DNA from: Dryococelus australis | Lineage: Eukaryota; Arthropoda; Insecta; Phasmatodea; Phasmatidae | Length of the DNA: 64,000 nt | Assembly: GCA_029891345.1 (NCBI GenBank) | Contig: CM056993.1 | Coordinates: forward strand, 107,251,300 to 107,315,299 | Reading direction: 5' to 3' | Shown here: piece after piece, positions 11,419 to 22,287 of the stretch | Layout: each line of letters starts with the position of its first letter | Position numbering within the stretch: position 1 is the first letter of the stretch | Made by a program: the position numbers and the translations under genes | The notes under the pieces: generated by a model | Told to the model about the DNA's origin: nothing | The model's database searches: none | The model's input: only the letters and a program-made list of their open reading frames with translations

Positions 11419-11836
11419 AAAGGCTGTTAACGATTAAGTGAGCACTTTTGAAATCGACCTTAGAAAAATGTCACTGCTCCTGCCTGGCATACGGGCGCAC
11501 TGAGTGACACGCATCTAGTAAAGTTGGTAGCGATGGATGAAAAGTAGTGCCATATCTTAACGTCGAATCAAATATGTTTGGCAAATGTATGTGACAACTT
11601 AAATTATTTCTTTCGCGTTAAGATTTTTATTTTTAATACATCTAAGTGTAAAAAGAGCAGATTTATAACTATTTACTTTTCTAATAATTCCACAATATCA
11701 CTTCACTGACGCGTGTATAAAATGATAAGGCCCATGTCAATGTTAATTTTATATAAGGCGGATGAATACATGACCTGCATGGAAGTAGATCTTAAGCAGG
11801 GCTTTCAAAAGTGCTGATTTTATCGTTAACAGCCTA
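11419..11836 (+). mobile_element. TcA-type MITE
   Basis: Full-length copy with left end AAGGCTGTTAACGATTAAGT after TA and right end ATCGTTAACAGCCTA before TA. Both ends carry the same TTAACGAT variant, so the inverted ends co-vary. Confidence 0.8.
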
Positions 11837-12210
11837 TAACTGAAATGGCGTGAAGTCTTTCCCGTCTTCATACTAGTTTCCGTTTCATTTTTTCCCTAAC
11901 GCGTATTTTTTAAAAGTGAAAAAATGTCAATACGCATTTTTACAATCATTTTAAGTACTCAACTTACGCTACGTGCTATTTAATAAAGCATACGTAAATT
12001 AAGGAAACCTCTGTCTTTATTATTATACCACAAAGTGATAGGGTTACCACAGACAGACAGCCCTACACAGGTGAGTCGACGAAAAAAAGAGACTGCATGC
12101 CACGCAAGTTCACTGCATTCTGCGTAAAGGCGACCAAGGCATTCGACGCGCGTTACTGGTCGCCCTTAACCTTCTCTCACTTCTCTGTTTTGAACACAGA
12201 AAATACGTCT
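11837..12210. other. No recognised feature
   Basis: AT-rich DNA with a GC-richer segment (about 12060-12190). No gene or repeat was recognised. Confidence 0.4.
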
Positions 12211-12571
12211 AATTAGACGGGGCCCCATAGTCCACGATCTCTCATTTCTACAGCTTTTGCGAGAATTGATTTTTTAAACCCGAAAGGTAGCCGATATTGT
12301 AAAATCGCTCTGGCCATTTTGCTACAACTTGTTTCTATTAAGAAGTCGGTTTTTTCAACACAAATCTATATAATTTTAACTAATTATAAAATAAACCAAA
12401 TTTTCGTTACTTAATTAGATAAAATTATAGCTTTTTTTTTGTGTTGGAAACATTAGACAACATAATAAAACAAATTGTAACAAAATGGCTAGAGGATTTT
12501 ACAATATCGGTTCAGATTTGGTTTTAAAAATTGATTCTCGCAAAAGCTGTAATATGGGAGCCTCACTAATT
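12211..12571. mobile_element. Foldback element with about 160-bp arms
   Basis: The left arm (TTTTGCGAGAATTGATTTTT, then GATATTGTAAAATC, CCATTTTG, AACACAAA) recurs inverted in the right arm (GATTTTACAATATCGG, AAAATTGATTCTCGCAAAAG). A short central AT-rich loop lies near 12390. The outermost bases (CCCCATA / TATGGGAGCC) also pair, apart from an extra block of about 15 bases in the left arm. No coding capacity; could form a long hairpin. Confidence 0.8.
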
Positions 12572-13250
12572 GTCATATGGATCTTATTGTAAGCACCTGT
12601 GACTATTCCAGTAAAAAAAAAAAAAAACTATGCAATATTTCAGCTTAAATATAAAAAAAATAGAAATAATAGTCGATATTTGGTGCCGATTCATAAATTT
12701 CGTTACTGAAAACTAAATGATGGATGTAGACGAGCGTCAAAATCATCTGAGATGGCTGTAAATAGCCCCCCCCCCCTATTTTCCATATTTTTTTCTTCTG
12801 TAAAACAGCGTTTTAAATTATAGCGTCGATGCTGTATTATTCCTGATCAGACTGCTCTGCTGCATTAAAATGCCGTAGTCACCGCTTGAAATTCCCAGCA
12901 AACAGAATACGTGCGAAGTTTGTTTATGCTATTTTTCCATCGCCGTCGCAATACTTCCTTACGGTCGGACGTAACCTTTGGATGTTAGATTTTTTTGACG
13001 CGAATACGTCTTTAAAGTTGCGACCATAGTGGGAGGCAATCCAGAAAATCCGATCATAAACTCCGGGGATACAGTTTGGCAATGCATCTCCGATTCTATC
13101 GTCTACATTCAAAATTCAACTACATCACTCAATTGTCAAAGGATCTAAGAATATGTTTAGTTGAGTAAGGAGTGCGAAGCATCATGTGGAAAAGGGGGGG
13201 GGGGGGAGGCGCAATTTTGAGTTCGTTTCGCCGCGTCTCATATCTTCCGC
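12572..13250. other. Unassigned DNA with C and G runs
   Basis: Contains a C run near 12768-12776 and a run of 14 G near 13195-13207. No supported gene. Confidence 0.45.
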
Positions 13251-13334
13251 GTAGTATAACTTTTGACTAGGAGAAGACACGACGCTCGTTCGAGTTTCAG
13301 TCGACAGCTCTCGTCAAGGTCAATCGATTGCGTG

Positions 13335-13343
13335 TATATAAAA
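13335..13343 (+). promoter_or_regulatory. Possible TATA box
   Basis: TATATAAAA lies 69 bases before an ATG with A at -3. Transcription would be expected near 13365. I see no clear initiator motif, so this is only a candidate. Confidence 0.3.
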
Positions 13344-13411
13344 CATCTGCGTGGCGTGGTTATAGCGAAATTGTATAAGTTTAACTTAAAAAAGTAAGAA
13401 AACTTAACACA

Positions 13412-13678
13412 ATGTCGGCCGATACTCGTCAAAAAGCCAAGTCGAAATACAGAAATCGTATACGGTTGGAAAGTGTGTCTCAAAAGCAATCCAGTGATAC
13501 CCATAAAATCCCATATGATCGAGTGAAGCGGTGCCTGGAACGTAACATAAACATCAAGGCGTCCGAGCGCCTCAACGTAGACGTATTCACGCAAAACAAA
13601 CGGCCGTGTCCCCAACTTACAGCCACGCCCAATTTTCTTACTAGCGGGGTCAACGGGAATGTTCACAAACATGACTAG
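13412..13678 (+). CDS. Candidate small basic protein or first exon (88 residues), unrecognised
   Basis: The frame starts MSADTRQKAKSKYRNRIRLE, is strongly basic in its first half, and ends NGNVHKHD then a stop. No family is recognised and no signal peptide or membrane segment is seen. Support is contextual: a TATA-like element upstream, an A-rich leader free of other ATGs close by, a good start context (CACAATG), and GC content above the flanks. A donor-like AG|GTGAGG at 13810 could end a longer first exon. Against it, a 171-residue frame overlaps on the minus strand, so the open reading may simply reflect GC-rich DNA. Neighbours are unassigned DNA. Confidence 0.3.
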   Translation: MSADTRQKAKSKYRNRIRLESVSQKQSSDTHKIPYDRVKRCLERNINIKASERLNVDVFTQNKRPCPQLTATPNFLTSGVNGNVHKHD

Positions 13679-13679
13679 A

Positions 13680-15100
13680 TACGGAGCTTGGCGTGGAGGG
13701 TCTGTCGGCAGGCCGCGTCCAAGGCTTGTCGTCGTAGGTGGCTGGCTCCGCAACAGACGGAGTCTCTATGACGGCAGGCACACGTCTTATCTGGAGGGGT
13801 GCAGGGGACAGGTGAGGACAGCTGTGATCGGCTGTGTAGGACTTCCCAGCTGCACGTCAGCCCGCCGACCTCGGCGTTACACTTACATAGAGTACGTCGT
13901 GCCGGCCCACTTGCAGCGGCGACATCCGGGTAGCACGTGGCACACGCTTGTATGTATGTTAGTAGTACATATAGAGTGTAGCACGGACCATTTTACATAT
14001 AATGAAACCTTCTTTAAAAAGAATTATAAAACTAATTAAAATTTAAATTGTTATAAATTTGAGTGTCATATTGGCATAAATCACGCAATTAAAATAATAA
14101 TAGAGGTTATCCCCTATATAAAATTTAAAATTTAGGTTGCAAATAGGTATAATTTTCTAATTAATTACAGAGGTACCACTATTATTATTTTTTAATTTTA
14201 ATATTTACGTTGTAAATATGCTTTTCCGGAATTCAACGCCATACTTAAAATTTTTTAAATTTCTTTAACTAAGGTTGTAAATATTATTATTAAATTCACC
14301 ACGAATTTTTTTTATAATTGATTTTTAAATTAATTTAAAAAATAGTTCGTGCTACACTATATTTATAATACTAAAATATATTTTAAACGAAGAAAAAAAA
14401 ACGCGTTTTGGTTGTGGACGTAGGCTATTGGAGTTTAGCCTGGCCATAAAAGTTTTTGCGAAATACACCCGTCCCTACTTATTGTGCAGTTGGGAATCAG
14501 GAGAATGCTGTCTCTTGTTCTCTGTGTCGAAGAGGACAACGCAGCGGACCTCAAGATAACATTTAATTGGTCGCAGCGGGGGGTGTACGGGGTTTGAAAG
14601 GGACTTTCATTGTCACGTGCCATAGTAAAGGAATTGAGAGCCGTGGGTGGAAGAGAGGGCGAAAAGTTACAACAAAACAGCCAAAGTGAAATCAATGTAT
14701 ATTTTTAAAATAATTTCGTTGGTCAAGCATAAATCTATGTTCGTATAATCTTCAGAATCTAACTGTGTACAGGATTTCGTTCCTAAATTGTATTTAAAAT
14801 GCCAATGTTTCGCCAGTTTTACGGTGAACTAATTAATTTCTTTATCACTCCAGTTTAAAAATATGACAACGCCTATCCATTCCTCCCAATACGAAAGAGG
14901 ACTACTATAATTATTAATATGACAGGTTACTATCCACAAAAAAAAATTGGCACTTTGGTACAGGAAACCGAAGGTCGGTCTCAAATATGAAGGGATATAG
15001 AACTCTTGAAAAAATAGAGGACGAGAAGTATATTACATAAGATATTACGAAAAGTACCTGAAGAACTAAAATGTGTATACCAATTACTTAAACCAAGATC
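13680..15100. other. GC-rich patch followed by AT-rich DNA
   Basis: Bases 13680-13960 are GC- and CpG-rich with no recognised product. From about 14000 to 14400 the sequence is extremely A/T-rich. The remainder holds no supported feature. Confidence 0.4.
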
Positions 15101-15124
15101 TTCAATTGGACTGGATTGGAATTC

Positions 15125-15245
15125 GAAAGGGCTCATTAATGTCCCCCGGTGTTATGCTGAAGGCTTAGCAGGGGACGGCATCGAACCCAGAATCTCGCGC
15201 ACCCCAGATCGTAGGCGCACCAAACGACTGCACCGCGAGAGGTCT
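15125..15245 (-). mobile_element. tRNA-like SINE fragment (family 3)
   Basis: On the minus strand: GGTGCGCCTACGATCTGGGG, GCGCGAGATTCTGGGTTCGATGCC-like box B region, then the CCCGGGGGACATTAAT-like body. It matches the fragment at 53200-53370, including the unusual CACCCCAGATCG block. Degraded tRNA-derived repeat, not a tRNA gene. Confidence 0.55.
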
Positions 15246-15654
15246 GCAAGATTTTCAATAAAAACGACAGTATTGTTTGTGTGTACTGTACATGGTGCCC
15301 ACACTCATCGTATAATAAATAGGGTTTGGCACCCCTGTTCGGGTAAATAAATGTGCCATACAAAAGTATTATCGGTATTTGATAACAAGATATTAAACAC
15401 AGGATACAAATTAACAAAAAAATGTGTCGTGGTGAAACTGTCTCAATCTTGCCGTTGTAGCGGAAATCGCATTTTTTTTGTGAGAAATGGTTGTGTGTGG
15501 TGTGATGTAGACACTTGGAATAAGAATCGTCGAAAATAACATTGAAATAGGTGACGAATTATTCAAAATAGTAATACACAATATTGTAGGTATAGACTTA
15601 GGTGTATGCCCTGCATAACGTTATACACGTTACGAAATTGGGGCGATGTTGTTA
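15246..15654. other. No recognised feature
   Basis: AT-rich DNA without repeat or gene support. Confidence 0.4.
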
Positions 15655-16075
15655 TAGGCTGTCCACGATAAAATTAGCACTTTTGAAAGCCCTGCTTAAG
15701 ATCTACTTAAATGCAGCTTGTGCATTCTTTCGCCTTATGTGAAATTAACATTGCCATGGGCCTCATCACTTTATTCATGCGTCGGACAAGTGAAAATGTG
15801 AAATTATTTGGGAAGTAAATACTTTACAAGTCTGCTAATTTTTACACTTTTATGCATTTAAAAAATACAAAGTGAAAGAGTTAGTTTTAAGTTATCACAA
15901 ATGGATACCATAACACTTTATATTCGACGTTAAGATATGGAACTACTTTCCATCCAACGTTACCAACTTTACTGGGCGAATGCCATTCGGAGCGCCCGTT
16001 ACAGTATAGGCATACAGGGGCAGTGATTTTTTTTGTAAGTTTCTCTTCCACAGTGCTCACTTTATCGTGTACCGG
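15655..16075 (-). mobile_element. TcA-type MITE, inverted
   Basis: Left end TAGGCTGTCCACGATAAAAT after TA; right end is decayed (CTTTATCGTGTACCGGG). The interior keeps CTTTATTCATGCGTCGG and CGTTAAGATATGGAACTAC in reverse order relative to 1-392. Confidence 0.75.
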
Positions 16076-16704
16076 GAAAAGTGGGCTAGTAGGGCATGCG
16101 CAGATGTTGAACAAACGTGTATACTGTGTACGAGGAAAAATGCCTTAGCGTGCATATATGGAGTAGAAACATTTGCTGCTTACTAGAAGCTGCAGGATTT
16201 GATTTGGAAATCGACAATTAGCCTTTACGTGGTATTTTCCCATTCCTGACAACCAGGCAACATTGGCAGGTGGATAATGGGGCTCGCCCATTTAGATTTA
16301 AAATTGTGCGCATTTGTGTCGTCGATACCTGCTATGTCTAGGCTGTTCAACCCCTCCGAATTTGTCCAGGTTAGTAACGAGGAGGATAGGATGGATATAC
16401 TGTAGATTGCAGTGTTCTGCACTTCATTCATGAATCATTTGTTTGCATTTAGAAGCACTAGGAGGGGAGGAGGAGGAGGAGGAGGAGGACGTGAAAGCGT
16501 TCGTAGATCAGGTAGAAAGATGCCAAACTCGAAAGCCAAGGACTCAACAACCCTGGTCTGCAGTATGTGTTCTTGTCGTAGAGAAGCACGCTGGAAGCAC
16601 GTTTCATAGTTTGGTAGGGGAAAAAAGTACATTAAAAATAATTTGCAGTGTTCAAGTGCCAGGTATGCGGGAGACATAAGCGCCACCCAAATATCTTTCT
16701 CTTA

Positions 16705-16737
<33 letters not shown>

Positions 16738-17136
16738 ACGCACATATTTCCTTTGTCGCTTGATGTATCTTTACTTAACACTCCTGTAGTCGTTTTTGTT
16801 TGATATTTAGCCAACTGTCCCATGGTAGCTTGGTGGGCCACTGCCAGTTCCTTGACGGGCCGCTTTTGGTCTAAGGCGTGCGTAAATCACTGGTTTAGTT
16901 CCAAGTAGAACACTAATTTCATTTCCTAACATCTTTCATAATACTTCTATGTGATTGCTGAAGAAGTAATATTTATAACTTCTTTTTCTTAATTTTACTC
17001 TTGTAATGTTATTATCTCGTGGCCCCAAGTACCCTTTACTAATAATAAAGTAATGAAGTACTAAACTAAAAATGAGTTTTTATACATGTTCACGAGTTGT
17101 TCTCTGAAGCTCAGACATAAGTCCAGACTCTAATCA

Positions 17137-17137
<1 letters not shown>
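16076..17137. other. Unassigned DNA with (GGA)n and (CT)n tracts
   Basis: A GGA tract occupies about 16459-16489 and a CT tract 16709-16735. Frames across the GGA tract on both strands are low-complexity artefacts. Nothing else was recognised. Confidence 0.5.
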
Positions 17138-17235
<98 letters not shown>

Positions 17236-17243
17236 GTGTGTGT
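17138..17243. repeat. (TG)n(TA)n compound microsatellite
   Basis: A short TG tract passes into about 90 bases of TA units with one AATA interruption and returns to TG. Confidence 0.95.
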
Positions 17244-17366
17244 ATGTATCGAAGCTAAGTTCTATTTTATATTGTTCTTTTGTGGCACTTTGGAATAAAA
17301 CTTTGAAAATAAATCTATTCCAATTAAATATATACAGTTAAATGCAAGTACTGAGTGTCATATCAA

Positions 17367-17667
17367 TAGACCTAAAAAATTCGCGTTATTGCTTGAGGAC
17401 ACGTTGAAACTGAAACACGTGCCTTTGCAATACGTTTGGCATTGGAACTGTTTTTATTTCACACGCTCTTGGTAACTATTCTCGCTGCTCCAATAAATGA
17501 AAATGTCACAATTTGCTGTGTGCTCCAATCACGTACAGTTCAGTCAGAAAGGGAGTGACATCACATCTCTACTGCAGTCAATATAGAAACGACGCCGGCT
17601 CGAGTATATACGGTACTGTGGAGTTTAGCCTGATGCCAAATAATAACGCGAATCTTGCAGGTCCCTG
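17367..17667 (+). mobile_element. hAT-like MITE, family F
   Basis: Ends TAGACCTAAAAAATTCGCG and AACGCGAATCTTGCAGGTCC are inverse of each other. Flanks CATATCAA and CGTTTCAA agree at 6 of 8 bases. It contains the conserved module TATATAC (17605-17611) ... CTGTGGAGTTTAGCC near its right end, and CCAAT boxes around 17490-17530. Confidence 0.75.
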
Positions 17668-17684
17668 CGTTTCAACAGCAAAGT

Positions 17685-17870
17685 AGGGGCAGCGGTGGCA
17701 AAGTGGTTAGGACGCTCGCCTCCCACCCAGTGATCCGGATTCGATACCCGGCGGGTTCACTTCCAGATTTTCGCATGTGGGAATCGTGCTGGACGATACC
17801 GCATGTGGCGGTCTTTCTCGGGGTACTCCCCTTTCCCCCCGTCCTTGCATTCCATCAAATGGTTCTACCG
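17685..17870 (+). mobile_element. tRNA-derived SINE (family 1), 3' part lost
   Basis: Plus-strand copy with box A (TGGCAAAGTGGTTAGG) and box B-like GGATTCGATACCC, followed by the body CGCATGTGGGAATCGTGC. Similarity to the family stops after the CCTTGCATTCC block. Confidence 0.75.
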
Positions 17871-17934
17871 GAAAATTATAAAACCTACATGAGATAGAAG
17901 AAACATTCTGTGAATAACGTTTTTTTTTTTTTTA

Positions 17935-18078
17935 AAGTAAGACCCGAAACCTGCAACAGTTATGGCGTACTATCATTCCCTACATTGAGACACGTAGGAT
18001 AATAACATACCACCCCCTAATGTCCCGATGTAGGGGATGATAGTACGGCACAACTGTTGGCAGGTTTCAGGTCTTGGT
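17935..18078. repeat. Foldback hairpin, about 55-bp arms
   Basis: AAGACCCGAAACCTGCAACA ... TACTATCATTCCCTACAT on the left is matched inversely by ATGTAGGGGATGATAGTA ... AACTGTTGGCAGGTTTCAGG on the right, around a 30-base loop. Only copy seen; probably a small foldback transposon. Confidence 0.7.
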
Positions 18079-18368
18079 CTCATGTAGGTTCCGTTATTTT
18101 CCGACAGAACCTTTTGAAATGTCGATATTCAAGGGTGGCTACCTGCCTTACGAGTTACAGTACGAAATAGTTCGCATAATGTTTTCTATCCCATTTTACA
18201 TAGGAAATTACCTCATAGGGTTTGTACCTGTAGTTCAGGACTATTTTGTATATTGCTCCAGATTCAGTACAAGCTTGTGCAAGTTTTGCCGTAGCAGTTA
18301 TTATACCAGGTACTACGGCAGTCATCATGGCATTGTCGCTTTGTATAGCTGTATTCCATACCAGGTTT

Positions 18369-18595
18369 GGTACTATTAGTAGAAAGAAGAGAGAGAAGAG
18401 ACTTGGGCCGCTCTTAACATCGAAGTCTTGAGAGCCGATGAGGGTGATTGAGGTGAGTATGGAGCAGCGCCGGAATGAAAAAGCGGGGGAAACGGGAGAT
18501 TCCCGAGAATACCCGCTGACCAACGGTATCATCCGGCACAATTCCCATATGCGAACATCCGGAAGTGAACCCACCGGGGATGGTACTATTAGTAG
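18369..18595 (-). mobile_element. 5'-truncated SINE (family 1) with 14-bp target duplication
   Basis: The direct repeat GGTACTATTAGTAG occurs at 18369-18382 and 18582-18595. The inserted minus-strand SINE (18383-18581) has lost its tRNA-like head but keeps the body and 3' end. Truncation at the 5' end plus a perfect duplication indicates incomplete reverse transcription by LINE machinery. Confidence 0.9.
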
Positions 18596-19139
18596 GTCAT
18601 GTCTTCTTTTCTGTGGCGGACTCCATATCAACTTTAGTATATGACCAATAATATTGCAGTTTCAGAACGTTGGACGCTCGCACCACTAGAAATGAGTTGA
18701 TGAAACTAGAAAGGATGCCTCCAATAATACATACAGGCGGTAAAATTTGTTAAAATAATTTTAAAATAGGTCAGATTCAATTAATGTTAACGAGAACTGC
18801 TTTGAGATTTTACTATAGACTTAAGACATTACCAGCATAACAAATAATTTAATTCAAGCCTTTTAAAATACAAATCATATATATTTAAAATTGCGAACGC
18901 AGCGGTAGTGCCGCACTCTATACACTGAACAAGAATTTATGGAGTTGATTTCAAAGTTTCACGATTTTTTTTCCAAAGCGGATCATAACTTGAACTTAAA
19001 AATATAATTTAATTACACGATATGATATTAAGCAATCGGTTACTTGAAAAAATACTGACGTGAGGTCACATTACCATTTCCTTAATTAAAAATACATCAA
19101 TATATATATTTAACTGCAATGTTGGTAGTGATGAAGCAG
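18596..19139. other. No recognised feature
   Basis: AT-rich DNA; no gene or repeat family recognised. Confidence 0.4.
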
Positions 19140-21105
19140 CATATTTATATAAGTAGTAGGGGCGTGATGGTTCTACTTCACTTTTCATTAATCGGATTAT
19201 CGAGTTGATATCAAATTAATCCGATAAATTCTTAATCCAATAAATAATGTTAAGCCCGATCTTAAAACGATCATTTTTTAAAATCTGAATCCGAATTAAT
19301 CGGATGAAAAATGTGATCAAAGAAATTTGATCAAAGTTTTCCCATCAAATTTGTTTTATCAAATTTCTTAAATGTGATTTTGTTGTCTATAGTTTGGTGC
19401 AGTAGTGTACTAAGGGTCATATTTTTATTTCTTTTTTAAATAAACCTTGCGGGATAAAGCCCTTCTTCACACTATCCAAGTCTCCCTACGCTTCGACGGA
19501 AATTGTTTTAAAAATGAATTATTCTTACAAGAGTGAAATTTAATTTTCCCATGGAAGTGAAACTTGTGTTAAAAATCTGGGCAGGTTTTTCTGAGTACTA
19601 GATTGCCTTTGTTAAATAAATGTTTTTCAATCTACAAAGGATTTCATGCGGGTGATAAACGAGTTTTCATTTTGATGTGGAAATTTATTTTCTATTAATT
19701 TGTTTAGTGAGTTAACACTTAATTTATTTATGAGACCAGGAAGTAATTCATTCTGCTGTTTGAAATATATATTTATTCATTTTCTGGTCTGTTCCTTATA
19801 CTATTGGCAAATTACAATTTTTCATTTCGTTGATTTCTCTCATGGGTAACGTCAGCGGTTTAATTTATTTGGAAACAGTCGTTTTGTAACTGGACGTAAA
19901 TCGTATTCACCTGTCTTTTGCTCCGTTTGCCTGCCAGACGCCGACCGCACTCCAAATCTCTAGTCATGCTACCGACACAGCTTATAAGCCATTCATTCAG
20001 CGATCTCCCAACCCAACGGACGAGTTCTCCTGCTTGTATGATTTAATTATGTGTTTTTTAATTCGTTGTTAATTAAGTAGTGTAATTTATATAATGCTAT
20101 CGAAATTTGTTTCATCAAGTACGTGCGTCGTAAACATAATTTTAATCCATTTTTCATGTAGCTGTTTGTTCAACTCTCTTTTCGTTCATTTTCGAGTTTT
20201 TCGCGTAATTTCAAGGCATTACTTCACTAACCTCACAGCCGGACAGACATGTTTTGGGATAGGTGCTTGCACAGTTTCCTACGTGTTTTCAAATCCGTTT
20301 TTATTGTGACGTTTATTTAAAGTAATGCAATTTATATATTGCTATGGACATTTTGCCTTCGTTGTAGGTAGAACGCGTTACTTAATTTCTTTATGACACC
20401 TGGAGACTCACATAGTTGTAATAGTTTAGTCTGTCGTAAATTATATTGCTACCATACAGGACGGGTTAGTAAAATCACGTTGTAGACGTATTCATCTCTC
20501 TTTTTGTTTACTTGATTTTCGTTACTTAATAATTTCATTAAATACACCTTTACGAACTCCGTCATTACCTGCTGATCGCGCTTCACGCCTCTCAGTCGCC
20601 CGTCAGACGAAATACTCTAAAAATTAAGATATTACACAATACGTATAGATATCCCTTCCCCAACACACTTTCACGTCAGTACCACGACAGATCTCCGAGT
20701 GTTAACATCTGCCAGAGCTGCTCTCCAAAAATTTGTATTACACAATACATATATACTCCTTCCCCAACACAGCCCCACCTGTGTACAATGCCAGAGCTCT
20801 GAGGGTGAGGACGTACCATGCGGCTCTCCAAAAAAGAAATAAAAATAAGATCCTTAGTACACTATTGCACTAAACTATACATAACCAAATCACATCAAAA
20901 AAATTTGATCAAACAAGTATGATGGAAAAACTTTGATTAAATTTCTTTGATCATATTTTCATCCGATCAAATCGGATTAAGATTAGGATTAAAAATTTTG
21001 ATCGGATTAAGAATTAATCCCTTAATTTGATATCAAATCGATAATCTGATAAATCAAAAGCGAAGTAGAACCACCACGGCCCCTACTACTTATATATTAT
21101 CTGCG
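19140..21105. mobile_element. Long-inverted-repeat (foldback-like) element, about 1.96 kb
   Basis: The two ends are inverted copies of about 290 bp. The left begins TATAAGTAGTAGGGGCGTGA and the right ends GGCCCCTACTACTTATA. Within each arm the motif TAATCCGAT / ATCGGATTA recurs around a GATATC core, so each arm can also fold on itself. The centre has partly repeated modules (for example TTTATGAnACCnGGA near 19730 and 20390, and AATTTATATAnTGCTAT near 20080 and 20325). No transposase frame is seen. A partial second copy lies at 41940-42815. Confidence 0.8.
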
Positions 21106-21129
21106 TATGCAATGAGTGTGTCTAATGAG

Positions 21130-21402
21130 TAAAGACCCGAGAATTTTGCGGGTTCATTTCTAGACAAGTTATAATTCACACACATGTAAGTTCATGTTAA
21201 GTTTGTAATTGGTGGACGCTTTTTTTTACACCTCCTGGAGATAAATAAGCCAATAACAAAAACGCAAGAAACTGTGCGCCCAACCACCGCCTTTTACTAC
21301 CACAACAATCAACCAATCAACAGTTGATATCTGTATGAGAGTATATAAGACTTTGAAGTCTAGCCTACAGGTCACTGAACTCGCGAATTTCTCGGGTCTC
21401 TA
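21130..21402 (+). mobile_element. hAT-like MITE, family D
   Basis: Flanked by CTAATGAG (21122-21129) and CTAATTAG (21403-21410), an 8-bp duplication with one mismatch. Ends are TAAAGACCCGAGAATTTTGC and TCGGGTCTCTA. Best-preserved promoter-like module: two CCAAT boxes (about 21313-21325), TATATAA at 21342-21348 and GAAGTCTAGCC at about 21355, reading toward the nearer end. Confidence 0.88.
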
Positions 21403-21410
21403 CTAATTAG

Positions 21411-21599
21411 GTGCGTATGGAGCAGCGTCAGAATACATAGGGCTGGGGAATCGGGAGATCCCCGTTAAAACCCACCGGCCAGCGGCATCGTCCGGTACGA
21501 TTCCCAAATGCGAAAATCCAAGGGCGACCCCACCGGGAATCGAACGCGGTTCTCCTTGGCGAGAGGCGACTAGTCTAACCACTATACCACCGCGGCCCC
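21411..21599 (-). mobile_element. tRNA-derived SINE (family 1), 3'-shortened
   Basis: Minus-strand copy with head GGGGCCGCGGTGGTATAGTG, box B-like GTTCGATTCCCGG and body. The family's 3' block is missing. It starts immediately beside the target duplication of the preceding D element. Confidence 0.8.
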
Positions 21600-22287
21600 G
21601 AGTGGTGTCTAAACCTAGTACGCCACCCACGGTCGGGTAATAAGTACCTTGTATTCCTCGTGAGTCATTCCTCTTGATTTAAGGTGGTGGAATCCTTGCC
21701 TCTACTTTTATTTATTTATTTAATATTTTTATAATATTTGACTTATTTTTGGCGGGACAGTTAAGGCAAAAAAGCCTTTTCTGTCACGAAACCAAAATGT
21801 ATAACTTCTTCAAAATGAAATATTAAAATTAGCAAATTATTTTTATATGCAGAACTCCTTTACAAAATTCCTGAAACCATAATCGATTTATTTGATTCAG
21901 TATTTTCTCATGCTAGCCTGAGAAATAATAGATAATGAGCTAATATTTATTACAGTTACAACAAAAATACGAAAGACAAAATATTGTGTATTTCAAAATA
22001 TCTCATGCCTTGGCAGCATTCATTTTCAAATACATCATCTGAAAAGTAAACTCTTAAATCTCTAATATAGCACTTTGCTTCCGGTCGCAGGAGTTTCGCC
22101 AAAAGCTGCTTTTATTTGTAATTTTAAATACAGCCTGTGTGAAGTCAAAATATTTTGACACGTTCGTGTTCCCAGAGTAATTACTTGTTGGGAACAAGCA
22201 GTTATATTTCATTTAGTATAACAAAGTTGTAAGAAAAACCAATTTTGTTGTGCGTTGGTTTGTTCTCGACGTTTACTTCCAGAGTGC
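21600..22287. other. AT-rich DNA without recognised feature
   Basis: Nothing is supported beyond short homopolymers. Confidence 0.45.

Noticed and set aside
13238-13753. A 171-residue open frame on the minus strand, the longest not linked to a mobile element
   Set aside because: It overlaps the plus-strand candidate that has better promoter and start context, ends in an A/T-rich stretch, and shows no domain or family pattern. Open frames on both strands here fit GC-rich composition.
16412-16686. Frames across the GGA tract on three phases
   Set aside because: Low-complexity sequence opens frames on both strands; there is no other evidence of coding.
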